Assembly: GCF_042647465.1 (NCBI RefSeq)
Contig: NZ_JBHRVN010000004.1
Source of the DNA: Wagnerdoeblera intermedia
Lineage (GTDB): Bacteria; Pseudomonadota; Alphaproteobacteria; Rhodobacterales; Rhodobacteraceae
Direction: 5' to 3' (one strand)
DNA: 64,000 nucleotides
Positions 8,397 to 16,106 of the stretch are shown here, piece by piece; within the stretch, counting starts at the first letter, position 1; every line of letters starts with the position of its first letter. The position numbers and the translations under genes are program-made. The notes under the pieces were generated by a model. It worked only from the letters and a program-made list of their open reading frames with translations, was not told where the DNA came from and did no database searches.

Positions 8397-9011
8397 TCAG
8401 ATCATCGGCGGCGGGGTGCGACGCAGGCGTTCTGCACGTTCCTCTTCGGTTTCTGCGGCATGCCAGCCCTCTCCTTCATAGCGGCTGCGGAGTTCTGCAA
8501 CTTCGGCGGCAGCGACCACACTCAGGGCATTCTCAACAGCGACGCGGTGCTCGTCAGGCGTGCGCACCGAGACCAGAACCCCGCCGCGCCGCAGCGCCTC
8601 ACCGTAAAGGGGCGCATCCTCTTCGGGGATGCCCAGATCGGCCAGCGCGCCGATCGCGCCCCCGGCCAGAGCGCCGCCCGCCGCACCTGCGAGGGTCGCC
8701 GCAAGCCAGCCGGCTGCCACGACCGGGCCGAGGCCCGGAATGGCGAGCATGCCCAAGCCTGCCAGCAGGCCCGCGCCGCCACCGACCGCGGCCCCGACGC
8801 CTGCACCCGTCGCAGTGCCGGTCGGCGCGTCATGCATAGTCACGCTGTCAGTGGGCTCGCCGATCCGGGTCTGGTAGCTGCGGTGGGTATCCTGAACGGT
8901 CTCATTGCCCGCGAAAGAGGCCTCAACACCGCTCAGATGCAATCCGTTGACGGCATCAATCGCGCGGCGGGCATCGTCATAGCTGTGATAAAGACGGGTG
9001 ATAACAGTCAT
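8397..9011 (-). CDS. Stress-type membrane protein, YflT/DUF1269-like
   Basis: The 204-residue protein opens with TVITRLYHSYDDARRAIDAV, the general-stress-protein (YflT, 17M) ferredoxin-like start. It then has a long Gly/Ala-rich hydrophobic stretch (about 70-130) that could form one or two membrane hairpins with glycine zippers, followed by a second alpha/beta half (VLVSVRTPDEHRVAVENAL) and a charged tail. Such proteins are induced by heat, salt or stationary phase in several bacteria; a biochemical role is not established. A related architecture appears at 55843-56361. Confidence 0.7.
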   Translation of the reverse strand: MTVITRLYHSYDDARRAIDAVNGLHLSGVEASFAGNETVQDTHRSYQTRIGEPTDSVTMHDAPTGTATGAGVGAAVGGGAGLLAGLGMLAIPGLGPVVAAGWLAATLAGAAGGALAGGAIGALADLGIPEEDAPLYGEALRRGGVLVSVRTPDEHRVAVENALSVVAAAEVAELRSRYEGEGWHAAETEEERAERLRRTPPPMI

Positions 9012-9037
9012 TTAAATTCTCCTCACTCTGAACCGGA

Positions 9038-9661
9038 TTACTTCGGGGTGGCGACGACATTGCCTTTGTAATCGACCGCGACATTGACATCGGCCCCGTC
9101 AAGACGGCCGGTGCTGCGCCAGATGCCCTGATCGTCTTTGCTCATTTCAGCGACATCGGTGACGCCCCAGGCAATAGCACGGTCACGGGCCTGATTTTCG
9201 GTAAAGCTGTTGGCGCCTTCAAAGGGGGCACCGGCTTCCGGTTCGGTACGGTCAAAGGCATCGCCGTCGCAGGCTGAAAGAAATTCTTCCTTGCTGACGC
9301 CGCTCGCTGCGATCTCTTTGCCGTCGATGCGGGCGCGGGCGTAGTAAGAGGGCGCCTCGGTCTCGCTCAGAAGGCCGCTGCCATCGGTATCGCGGCGGGC
9401 AAATTCGGCTTCGCAGTCCATCGCCGGGGTGGCCGTCGTGGAGGTGCCGGCGGGGGCTGTGCCTGCCGGGGCCGTACCTGTGGGGGCGGTTTCAGCCGGG
9501 GCGGTGCCCGTGGGAGCAGTATCAGCCGGCGGCATGGTCACGGCCGGGGGGGCAGCAGGCGTATCGGCCGTGCCCGGGGTGGCCGGGGTCTGTGCCAGAG
9601 CGGGGGCAGCAAAGGCGAGCGCCAGAATGCCCGCCATCAACGGTGTCTTGTGGATCAGCAT
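9038..9661 (-). CDS. Secreted EF-hand protein with TAP-rich repeat linker
   Basis: A 207-residue exported protein. A signal peptide of about 23 residues ends at ALAQ. Next comes a low-complexity linker (about 24-80) of repeated TAPTGTAPAETAP units, then a canonical EF-hand loop DTDGSGLLSETE (Ca-ligating D, D, S, E positions) at about 90-102. A C-terminal region follows, with FTENQARDRAIAWG and a beta-hairpin VNVAVDYKGNVVAT. The start at 9661 has GGAGGAAA just upstream and precedes the signal peptide. A role as a calcium-responsive periplasmic or envelope protein is inferred; the partner is unknown. Only 26 bases separate it from the YflT-like gene, suggesting an operon. Confidence 0.7.
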   Translation of the reverse strand: MLIHKTPLMAGILALAFAAPALAQTPATPGTADTPAAPPAVTMPPADTAPTGTAPAETAPTGTAPAGTAPAGTSTTATPAMDCEAEFARRDTDGSGLLSETEAPSYYARARIDGKEIAASGVSKEEFLSACDGDAFDRTEPEAGAPFEGANSFTENQARDRAIAWGVTDVAEMSKDDQGIWRSTGRLDGADVNVAVDYKGNVVATPK

Positions 9662-9889
9662 CGGTTTTCCTCCATTCGGCAGATTGAATTGCTGATGAGG
9701 CAAGCCGCGCCGGGGGAGGGGAGTTCCTTTTGCTCTCAGGATCGTGAGCCGCGCAATTAGGGGGCGAAACGCATCGGCCCGATCGGATCCCGGGTAACCC
9801 ACGGAAGAAAATGGTTAATTAATCCATCGGGCGGTTGCTAAATCCAGAGTTGCAGCGATTATCCGCCATGGATCGGAAGCTGAACGGCA

Positions 9890-9915
9890 AAAGCCGGCCC
9901 AACGGGGCCGGCTTT
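9890..9915 (-). terminator. Intrinsic terminator of the binding-protein gene
   Basis: AAAGCCGGCCC pairs with GGGCCGGCTTT (11 bp, four-base loop). Read on the minus strand, the stem is followed by TTTTGCC. It lies 26 bases past the stop of the binding-protein gene. Confidence 0.75.
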
Positions 9916-9940
9916 CAAAAATCTGTGGAACATATACCGC

Positions 9941-10990
9941 TCAGAAACCGGCTTTGATTTTCTCAAATTCCGCCAGCTGACGCTCACGCAGTTTGGGGTC
10001 ATTGGGAACCTGCGCGAGGGTCGGTGCAGAAATCTCCTGCAGGCCGGCTTTCAGCAAGGTCGCCTGATCGATGGATTCCATGCCTTTCTGGTTGGAATGG
10101 CCATAGCCCATCTCATCCAGCAGCGGCTGGGCCGCATCGGCGCGGATCCAGGAGTTTACAAAGTCGTAAAGCTTCTCTTCCGAGCCGGGGCCGTCTTTCA
10201 TATTCACGAAGCCACAGGTGAAGGTGGCCGAGCCCTCCTTCGCCTCACGCTGGAAGCCCACGGGGAAATTCTCTGCCTGCAGCAGCGCCACGCCGTCATT
10301 CCAGGACCAGGAGATGCTGACTGCACCTGCGGCCATCTGCTGGATCTGATCGGCCGGGTCCGCCCAGTAGTGGTACACATTCTCATGGGCCTTGCGCAGC
10401 CAGTCGGCAGCGGCCTGATACTGCTCTTCGGTGACATTGGTCCAGTCGGTCACGCCGGTAGCCAGATAGGCCAGCGACCAGACGTCATCGGAGCTGTCGG
10501 GCAGCGAGATGCGGCCCTGGTATTTCGGGTTCACGAAGACCTGAAGTGAGGCGACATCCTCAGCCGGGACGGTCTCGGTGTTATAAGCGACAGCCGTCAC
10601 CCCCCAGTAAGAGGGCAGGAACCAGACGCCCTTGTCGTCTTTGAAGATCTCCGAATCCAGCATCTCGGGGTAGATGTCGTTGAAGGCCGGGATCTTTGAG
10701 GTGTCCCAGGGTTCAATCAGGCCCGCGTCGCGGTATTTCGACACCATCTGCGAGCAGGGGTGAACGCCATCCACCCGGAAGCCCGAGACGACCTTCTGGA
10801 AGGCCTCATCGTCATCGCCAAAGAGTGCGAAGGTGGGCTTCTGGCCGTGTTTGGCGACGTAATCCGTAAAGAGGCCATCGACCTCAAAACCGGCCCAGTC
10901 AAAGATCGTCAGATCAGCATCTGCCGAGAATGCCGGTGTGCCGAGAAAGGTTACGGCAGAAAGAAGAAGGGCGGATTTGCGGATCATCAT
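9941..10990 (-). CDS. Polyamine-type ABC transporter substrate-binding protein (PotD-like)
   Basis: The 349-residue protein has a signal peptide ending at AFSADA. It has the extracellular solute-binding type 8 fold: LTIFDWAGFEVDGLF at the mature N terminus, LPSYWGVTAVAYNTE near 125, ISLPDSSDD near 160, and aromatic residues (YHYWAD, SWSWNDG) in the expected ligand pocket. It should capture spermidine, putrescine or a related cation in the periplasm. GAGGA lies seven bases before the paired ATGs. No permease or ATPase gene is adjacent, so it must work with components encoded elsewhere. Substrate class is inferred from family resemblance only. Confidence 0.85.
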   Translation of the reverse strand: MMIRKSALLLSAVTFLGTPAFSADADLTIFDWAGFEVDGLFTDYVAKHGQKPTFALFGDDDEAFQKVVSGFRVDGVHPCSQMVSKYRDAGLIEPWDTSKIPAFNDIYPEMLDSEIFKDDKGVWFLPSYWGVTAVAYNTETVPAEDVASLQVFVNPKYQGRISLPDSSDDVWSLAYLATGVTDWTNVTEEQYQAAADWLRKAHENVYHYWADPADQIQQMAAGAVSISWSWNDGVALLQAENFPVGFQREAKEGSATFTCGFVNMKDGPGSEEKLYDFVNSWIRADAAQPLLDEMGYGHSNQKGMESIDQATLLKAGLQEISAPTLAQVPNDPKLRERQLAEFEKIKAGF

Positions 10991-11234
10991 TGGTCCTCAA
11001 AGCGGGGGATGTCAGGTTTGGGAGCCTAGCGAAGGCCAGAGCCGCCCTCAAGCACGAAGAGTGCGCGCGGGCAGGGTGCGCGCCCCGGTGGCAGAAAATT
11101 GACTGCAACTTTTTCGCGACTGCCTGCGGCTTATGCACCAAAAAAGAGATGCAAAGCCGGATCCATCGGGCATAGTCGGGCAGGTGGGGCAGCAATGGCA
11201 GTCTAACGTGATCACTCAGCGCTGGTGCCTGCAG

Positions 11235-11726
11235 ATGGCACGCTTTAACCGCTGGCAGAACCATCTGCTGCTGGAATATCTGGCGACGCTGCCGGTGCCG
11301 CGTCTGCGCGGGCTTCTGATGGCCCGGGAGGGGGCCTTCGGCGATCTTCTGTCGCGCGCTCTGGTGCGCGATCTGATCTGGATGCGCCGTCTTGAGCAGG
11401 TCTCAGAGGTCTTGCACCCCGCCCTGGCTGAGGGGCTGGCGCAGGTCGATTTTTCGGCCTGGCGGCGCGAGCGGCTGAATGTCGATGCGCTTCTGGTGGC
11501 CTGGGCGGCGCGGCAGGGTCCGGAGGGGACTTCGGGGCAGCTTTACTGGTATGCTCCGGAAAGCGGACGGGTGGTGTCGCAGCCGCTCGGGCTTTGTCTG
11601 ACCCAGGTGTTCTGGGCGCAGGGTGAGGCGCGGGGGCGGGTCTGTGAGTATCTGGCGCGCGAGGGCCTTGCGCCCGATCTGCCGGATCTCCTGTCACTGC
11701 CCGAAGATGTCGAGTGGATGGGTTGA
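11235..11726 (+). CDS. DinB-like protein upstream of kynureninase
   Basis: A 163-residue protein. Its N terminus FNRWQNHLLLEYLATL and the following SRALVRDLIWMRRLEQ match the first two helices of DinB/YfiT-type four-helix proteins, which often bind a metal through histidines. Here the usual histidine of the HLLVAD segment is replaced (ALVRDL), so metal binding is doubtful. The C-terminal half is not recognisable. The start at 11235 is chosen because family similarity begins there; an extension to 11133 is possible and the ribosome site is weak. It is 68 bases upstream of kynU and may belong to the kynurenine operon. Confidence 0.55.
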   Translation: MARFNRWQNHLLLEYLATLPVPRLRGLLMAREGAFGDLLSRALVRDLIWMRRLEQVSEVLHPALAEGLAQVDFSAWRRERLNVDALLVAWAARQGPEGTSGQLYWYAPESGRVVSQPLGLCLTQVFWAQGEARGRVCEYLAREGLAPDLPDLLSLPEDVEWMG

Positions 11727-11794
11727 CGCTTTAAGCTTGAAACTTCTGCCGCGCTTTGTTTCACTGCCCTCCACACCTGCCACGGAGCGGCGCT

Positions 11795-12991
11795 ATGACG
11801 GTCGATTTCAACGCAACCAAAGCCCTGTTTGATCTGCCTGAGGGCCTGATCTACCTCGACGGCAATTCGCTGGGGCCGCTGCCCAGGGCAGTGCCTGCGC
11901 GCATCGCTGAGGCCGTGCAGCAGGAGTGGGGCGCCATGCTGATCACCGCCTGGAACCGGGCCGGCTGGATGGAGATGCCGCGCCGCGTTGGTGACCGGAT
12001 CGCCCGGCTGATCGGGGCCGAAGCAGGCGCGGTGGTCATGGGCGATACGCTCTCGATCAAGGTATATCAGGCGCTGGCATCGGCCCTCGAGCTGCGCCCC
12101 GAGCGGCGGGTGGTTCTGTCGGACACCGGAAACTTTCCCTCTGACCTCTATATCGCCGACGGACTTTTGCGCACGCTCGGGCCGGATTACGTTCTGAAAA
12201 CCGTAGCCCCGGAAGAGGTCGCGGAGGCGATTGATGAGACGGTGGCGGCCATTCTCATAACTGAGGTCGATTACCGCACGGGGCGGCGTCACGACATGGC
12301 AGCGCTGACCGCCAGGGCCCATGCCGCGGGGGCGCTGGCGATCTGGGATCTGGCGCATAGTGCAGGGGCGGTGGATTGCGAAGTGGCCGCAGGCGGCGCT
12401 GATTTCGCGGTCGGCTGCAGCTATAAATATCTCAACTCCGGCCCCGGCGGCCCGGCATTTATCTATGTGGCCCCGCGTCTGGCCGATCAGGTGCGCCCGG
12501 CGCTTTCAGGCTGGCTGGGCCATGAAAGCCCCTTCGCCTTTGATCTGGCCTATCGCCCCGGCACCGGGATTGAGCGGATGCGGGTCGGCACGCCGCCGAT
12601 CCTGCAGCTTGCCGCCCTCGATGCGGCGCTCGATGTCTGGGAGGGGGTTTCGGTTCAGGATCTGCGCGCCCGTTCGCTGGAACTGACCGATGCCTTCATC
12701 GCCGGTGTCACCGCGAAATGTCCGGGTCTGGACCTGGCCACGCCCCTCGATCACAAATCCCGCGGCTCGCAGGTCAGCTTCCGCCATCCTGAGGGCTATG
12801 CCGTGATGCAGGCGCTGATCGCCCGCGGTGTGGTGGGGGATTTCCGCGCTCCCGATATTCTGCGCTTTGGCTTCACGCCGCTTTACATCGGGCTTGACGA
12901 GGTGAACCGCGCCGTGGACATCCTTGCCGAAATTCTTGCCACCCGGGCCTGGGACCGGGCGGACTATAAGATGAAAGCCGCTGTGACCTGA
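11795..12991 (+). CDS. kynU: Kynureninase
   Basis: The 398-residue PLP enzyme hydrolyses kynurenine (and 3-hydroxykynurenine) to anthranilate (or 3-hydroxyanthranilate) and alanine. It has the N-terminal YLDGNSLGPLP motif, SDTGNFPSDLYI, DLAHSAGA with the PLP-nitrogen aspartate, and the Schiff-base lysine in CSYKYLNSGPGG (about Lys211). The C terminus has the expected RFGFTPLYIGLDEV. The ATG at 11795 follows CGGAG; the 13 extra upstream codons have no family support. It is followed by tryptophan 2,3-dioxygenase, so the pair covers two steps of tryptophan catabolism. No formamidase gene is seen beside them. Confidence 0.95.
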   Translation: MTVDFNATKALFDLPEGLIYLDGNSLGPLPRAVPARIAEAVQQEWGAMLITAWNRAGWMEMPRRVGDRIARLIGAEAGAVVMGDTLSIKVYQALASALELRPERRVVLSDTGNFPSDLYIADGLLRTLGPDYVLKTVAPEEVAEAIDETVAAILITEVDYRTGRRHDMAALTARAHAAGALAIWDLAHSAGAVDCEVAAGGADFAVGCSYKYLNSGPGGPAFIYVAPRLADQVRPALSGWLGHESPFAFDLAYRPGTGIERMRVGTPPILQLAALDAALDVWEGVSVQDLRARSLELTDAFIAGVTAKCPGLDLATPLDHKSRGSQVSFRHPEGYAVMQALIARGVVGDFRAPDILRFGFTPLYIGLDEVNRAVDILAEILATRAWDRADYKMKAAVT

Positions 12992-13115
12992 TGGAACGAC
13001 TGCCGCCTCTGTGCCGCCCTGCGGCCTGGGCCTGCCTCTGGCGCAGGATGGCGGAGCTTTGGGTGGGGACGTGCCGGGCCTGAGCCCTCTCGTCCCCTTT
13101 TACCCGGAGCCAGAT

Positions 13116-13955
13116 ATGAGCCAGTGTCCCTATAATCCCGCCCGCGAGGGCGCTCAGATGTCGTTTCAGGACCGGATGTCCTATGTCGATTATCTGCAGC
13201 TCGATACCATCCTTTCAGCCCAGACACCGCTGTCGGATTCTCATGATGAGATGCTGTTCATCATCCAGCATCAGACCTCTGAACTGTGGATGCGCCTCGC
13301 CCTCCATGAAATGGAGGCCTGCCGTCAGGCGCTTTCGCAAGACCGTCTGCGCCCGGCCTTCAAGATGCTCAGCCGGATTGCGCGGATCTTTGAGCAGCTG
13401 AATTCGGCCTGGGATGTTCTGCGCACCATGACGCCCAGCGATTATCAGAGCTTCCGCCCCAGTCTGGGGCAAAGCTCGGGCTTTCAGTCGGCGCAGTACC
13501 GGCTGATCGAATATGCGGTGGGCAATCGCAACCTCGCCATGCTTGGCCCCCATGCGCATCGCCCCGATCTGATGGCAGCGCTGGAGGCCGAATTGGCAAA
13601 GCCCTCGCTTTATGATGAGGCGCTGCGCGCGCTTGCGCGGATGGGCCTGCCGGTGCCACAGGACATCCTCACCCGCGATCTGCGCAGCCCCTGGGTGGAA
13701 GATCCGCGCATTGAGGCGGTCTGGTGCGAAGTCTACCGCAATCCCGACCGCTGGTGGGAAGCCTATGAACTGGCTGAGAAGCTGGTGGATTTTGAGGATT
13801 ACTTCCGCCGCTGGCGCTTTAACCATGTCACCACGGTGGAGCGGGTGATCGGCTTCCGGCGCGGCACCGGCGGCACCGAGGGGGTCAGCTATCTGCGCCG
13901 TATGCTGGAGGTGGAGCTTTTCCCTGAGTTGTGGCGCATGCGAAGCACACTCTGA
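13116..13955 (+). CDS. kynA: Tryptophan 2,3-dioxygenase
   Basis: The 279-residue haem enzyme inserts O2 into the indole ring of L-tryptophan to give N-formylkynurenine. Family signatures are present: YVDYLQLDTIL, the active-site helix FIIQHQTSELWM (about 49-60), LNSAWDVLRTMTP, and RFNHVTTVERVIG with the proximal haem histidine about 237, plus GTGGTEGVSYL near the C terminus. The start at 13116 has CGGAG upstream. It is 124 bases downstream of kynU on the same strand and probably co-transcribed. Confidence 0.95.
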   Translation: MSQCPYNPAREGAQMSFQDRMSYVDYLQLDTILSAQTPLSDSHDEMLFIIQHQTSELWMRLALHEMEACRQALSQDRLRPAFKMLSRIARIFEQLNSAWDVLRTMTPSDYQSFRPSLGQSSGFQSAQYRLIEYAVGNRNLAMLGPHAHRPDLMAALEAELAKPSLYDEALRALARMGLPVPQDILTRDLRSPWVEDPRIEAVWCEVYRNPDRWWEAYELAEKLVDFEDYFRRWRFNHVTTVERVIGFRRGTGGTEGVSYLRRMLEVELFPELWRMRSTL

Positions 13956-14045
13956 CCCTCTCCCGGGGGGTGGGGCTTTCCCGCCCCTTCCTTCGGGGCA
14001 AAAAACATTGCAAGTATCTCCCGATGGAATAACCCCGGAGAGGGT

Positions 14046-14693
14046 ATGAAAAAGCTCATTCTTACGGCTGCTCTGTTTGCTCTGGCAGCCTGCACCTGGG
14101 ACCCGGAGAAGGGTCAGTTCGTTCCCAAACCCCCGCCGCCCATCGCGGAAGAGCTTCAGCCGCTGGACTGGTCCGCGCGCGAAGACGCCGGATTTAAAAT
14201 TCCGGCCGTCGATCCGGCGAAAGTGCCGGTGCAGTATCAGCGCACTCTGGTGCCGAACCCGCTGCCCGAAGAGGCCCCGGGCACGATCCTCGTCGACACC
14301 ACGACGCGCCATCTTTACCTGATCCAGGATGAGCGCTCGGCGCTGCGCTATGGCATTGGCGTGGGTAAAGACGGCTTTGGCTGGAAGGGCGAGACGGTGG
14401 TGAACCACAAGGCCCGCTGGCCGAAATGGACGCCGCCCCCGGAGATGATCAAGCGCACTCCCTCGCTTGAGCGCTGGAAAGACGGCCAGCCCGGCGGCCC
14501 GAAGAACCCGCTCGGGGCGCGGGCCATCTATCTTTATAAAGACGGTCACGACACGGGCTTCCGCATCCATGGCACGCCGGAATGGCGCTCGATCGGCACC
14601 AATGCTTCGGCCGGCTGCTTCCGGATGATCCAGCAGGATGTGATTGACCTGCACGCCCGGGTCACGCCCGGGGCAAAGGTCATCGTACGCTGA
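14046..14693 (+). CDS. L,D-transpeptidase (YkuD) lipoprotein
   Basis: The 215-residue protein has a lipoprotein signal ending LAAC (lipidated Cys16). The YkuD domain occupies about 85-215, with ILVDTTTRHLYLIQ as its first strands and the catalytic motif HGTPEWRSIGTNASAGCFRM (His175, Cys191). It should cross-link peptidoglycan meso-DAP residues 3-3 or attach proteins to the wall from the periplasmic face. A GGAG site precedes the ATG. It stands alone, with a hairpin terminator just after the stop. Confidence 0.92.
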   Translation: MKKLILTAALFALAACTWDPEKGQFVPKPPPPIAEELQPLDWSAREDAGFKIPAVDPAKVPVQYQRTLVPNPLPEEAPGTILVDTTTRHLYLIQDERSALRYGIGVGKDGFGWKGETVVNHKARWPKWTPPPEMIKRTPSLERWKDGQPGGPKNPLGARAIYLYKDGHDTGFRIHGTPEWRSIGTNASAGCFRMIQQDVIDLHARVTPGAKVIVR

Positions 14694-14700
14694 CTTTAAG

Positions 14701-14727
14701 CCGGGGGCAGAGTGCATCTTCCCCCGG
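14701..14727 (+). terminator. Hairpin after L,D-transpeptidase gene
   Basis: CCGGGGG pairs with CCCCCGG, with an inner AGA/TCT extension. An AT-rich run ending in six Ts follows about 10 bases later. The stem starts eight bases after the stop codon. Confidence 0.55.
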
Positions 14728-14825
14728 TTGAAACGTTTATTTTTTCAGCGTTATACCCGGCGGTTCTTGACTTTCCCTCCGCGCCTTGCACCCATCCCCG
14801 CATCATTCTGAAGGGGAGGCGCGCC

Positions 14826-15944
14826 ATGCGTCACATGTTGAGAACGACCGCTCTGAGCGCGGTGCTGTTGGGCTCAGCGAGCCAGGCCTTTGCCAATACC
14901 GACGGCTTTCACACCGTCAACGGCTACCGCGATGCCCAGGGCCAGGTCGGCTTCGAGCTGACGCAGATCGGCGGTTATGGTGAACTGATCGTCGACGTTC
15001 AGGGGTTCGGCGGCATGGCATTCGGCAAATGCGTCCTGGCCTTCAAACGCGCGGCAGACGGCAGCATTGAGGATGCCACGCCCGTGCAGCAGCAAAGCGC
15101 GGCAAGTTGCCCTTCTGAGATCGCCTTTACCTCAAAGCCGGGCGAGAACGGCATGCTTTCGGTGACGTTCACCGAAGGTGGTCCCCTGAAAGGCAATACC
15201 TACGATCTCTTCACCGTGCTTCGTCCCTTCACCGAAGCCGATGCCGTTACCGCGCCCAAGGGCTTTGACATCCTGGGCATGACCATCGGCGAAGAGCGCC
15301 CGGCTATTGAGGCCAAACTGACCGCCGAAGGTTTTGCCCGCCTTGAGGGGCACAGCGATACGCTGAGCTACCGCGACGGCAGCACCCGCGCGCTGGAAAT
15401 CTGGGGCAAAGGCACCGCGGCTGTCGGCAATAAGCCCGAAGATTATCTCTACATCACCTGGACCTCGAAGCTCGAAGGCGACCAGGAGCCGGAAAAGGTC
15501 GCCTTCCTCGGCCGCGAGTGGAGCGTCCCGGCCTCGGCCAACCTCGCCATTGCGGTGCTGGATAAATCGCTGGCCGAAAAGCACGGCCAAGGCGCGATGA
15601 AGGGCCACATCTACTATGACCGCGCCGGGACGGCCGACCCCAAGGCCTATGGCGACGTCTGCGATGAGAAGATCCATCTTCAGGGCGTGAGCGTGCCCTA
15701 CAGCAGCATCGGCATGAGAAGCGATGGGGAAACCCTGAAGATTGCCTGCGGGGCCTCGGTCATCATCTACACCGGCGAAGATTTCCAGGCACCGGGCCGC
15801 GCCTCGCTGATGAAGGTAGAACTGCGTAAAGGCGATGTGGCCTATGCAGATTTCTGGAAAACCTGGTCGCCGGCAGAGGCTAAACGCCTTCAGGAGGCCT
15901 ATGAGCTGCAAAAGGGCATGACGGGCGCCGCCCCCAAGCTCTGA
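14826..15944 (+). CDS. Exported hypothetical protein
   Basis: The 372-residue protein has a clear signal peptide (LSAVLLGSASQAFA, cleavage about residue 22). The mature part is mostly beta-strand-like with a central segment (FDILGMTIGEERPAIEAKLTAEGF) and cysteines at several places (KCVLAF, ASCPSE, GDVCDEK, KIACGA) that could form disulfides in the periplasm. I recognise no enzyme family. The ATG at 14826 follows GGGGAGG and starts the signal peptide; the 38 upstream in-frame codons lack coding character. It is monocistronic, with a strong terminator behind it. Confidence 0.75.
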   Translation: MRHMLRTTALSAVLLGSASQAFANTDGFHTVNGYRDAQGQVGFELTQIGGYGELIVDVQGFGGMAFGKCVLAFKRAADGSIEDATPVQQQSAASCPSEIAFTSKPGENGMLSVTFTEGGPLKGNTYDLFTVLRPFTEADAVTAPKGFDILGMTIGEERPAIEAKLTAEGFARLEGHSDTLSYRDGSTRALEIWGKGTAAVGNKPEDYLYITWTSKLEGDQEPEKVAFLGREWSVPASANLAIAVLDKSLAEKHGQGAMKGHIYYDRAGTADPKAYGDVCDEKIHLQGVSVPYSSIGMRSDGETLKIACGASVIIYTGEDFQAPGRASLMKVELRKGDVAYADFWKTWSPAEAKRLQEAYELQKGMTGAAPKL

Positions 15945-15964
15945 GCCTGAGATCCTGACAGTGA

Positions 15965-15993
15965 GCCGCCCGTTTACCGCGGGCGGCTTTTTT
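15965..15993 (+). terminator. Strong intrinsic terminator
   Basis: GCCGCCCG pairs with CGGGCGGC over a seven-base loop and is followed directly by six Ts. It terminates the exported-protein gene ending at 15944. Confidence 0.85.
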
Positions 15994-16060
15994 CTGCCCG
16001 GCGGTCTGTGCAAACGGTCCTGCGACCGCCCGTCAGCCATTCCGGCATTTGCCAAAGAAA

Positions 16061-16084
16061 AACCCCGCCCGGTGGGGCGGGGTT
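16061..16084 (-). terminator. Intrinsic terminator of gatB
   Basis: AACCCCGCCC pairs with GGGCGGGGTT (10 bp, four-base loop). On the minus strand it is followed by TTTTCTTT, about 25 bases beyond the gatB stop. Confidence 0.85.
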
Positions 16085-16106
16085 CTCGCTGTCAGCAGGC
16101 CGCTTC

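Noticed and set aside
9430..9545. Tandem-looking short repeats in DNA
   Set aside because: Explained by coding for the Thr-Ala-Pro linker of the EF-hand protein; not a CRISPR or satellite array.
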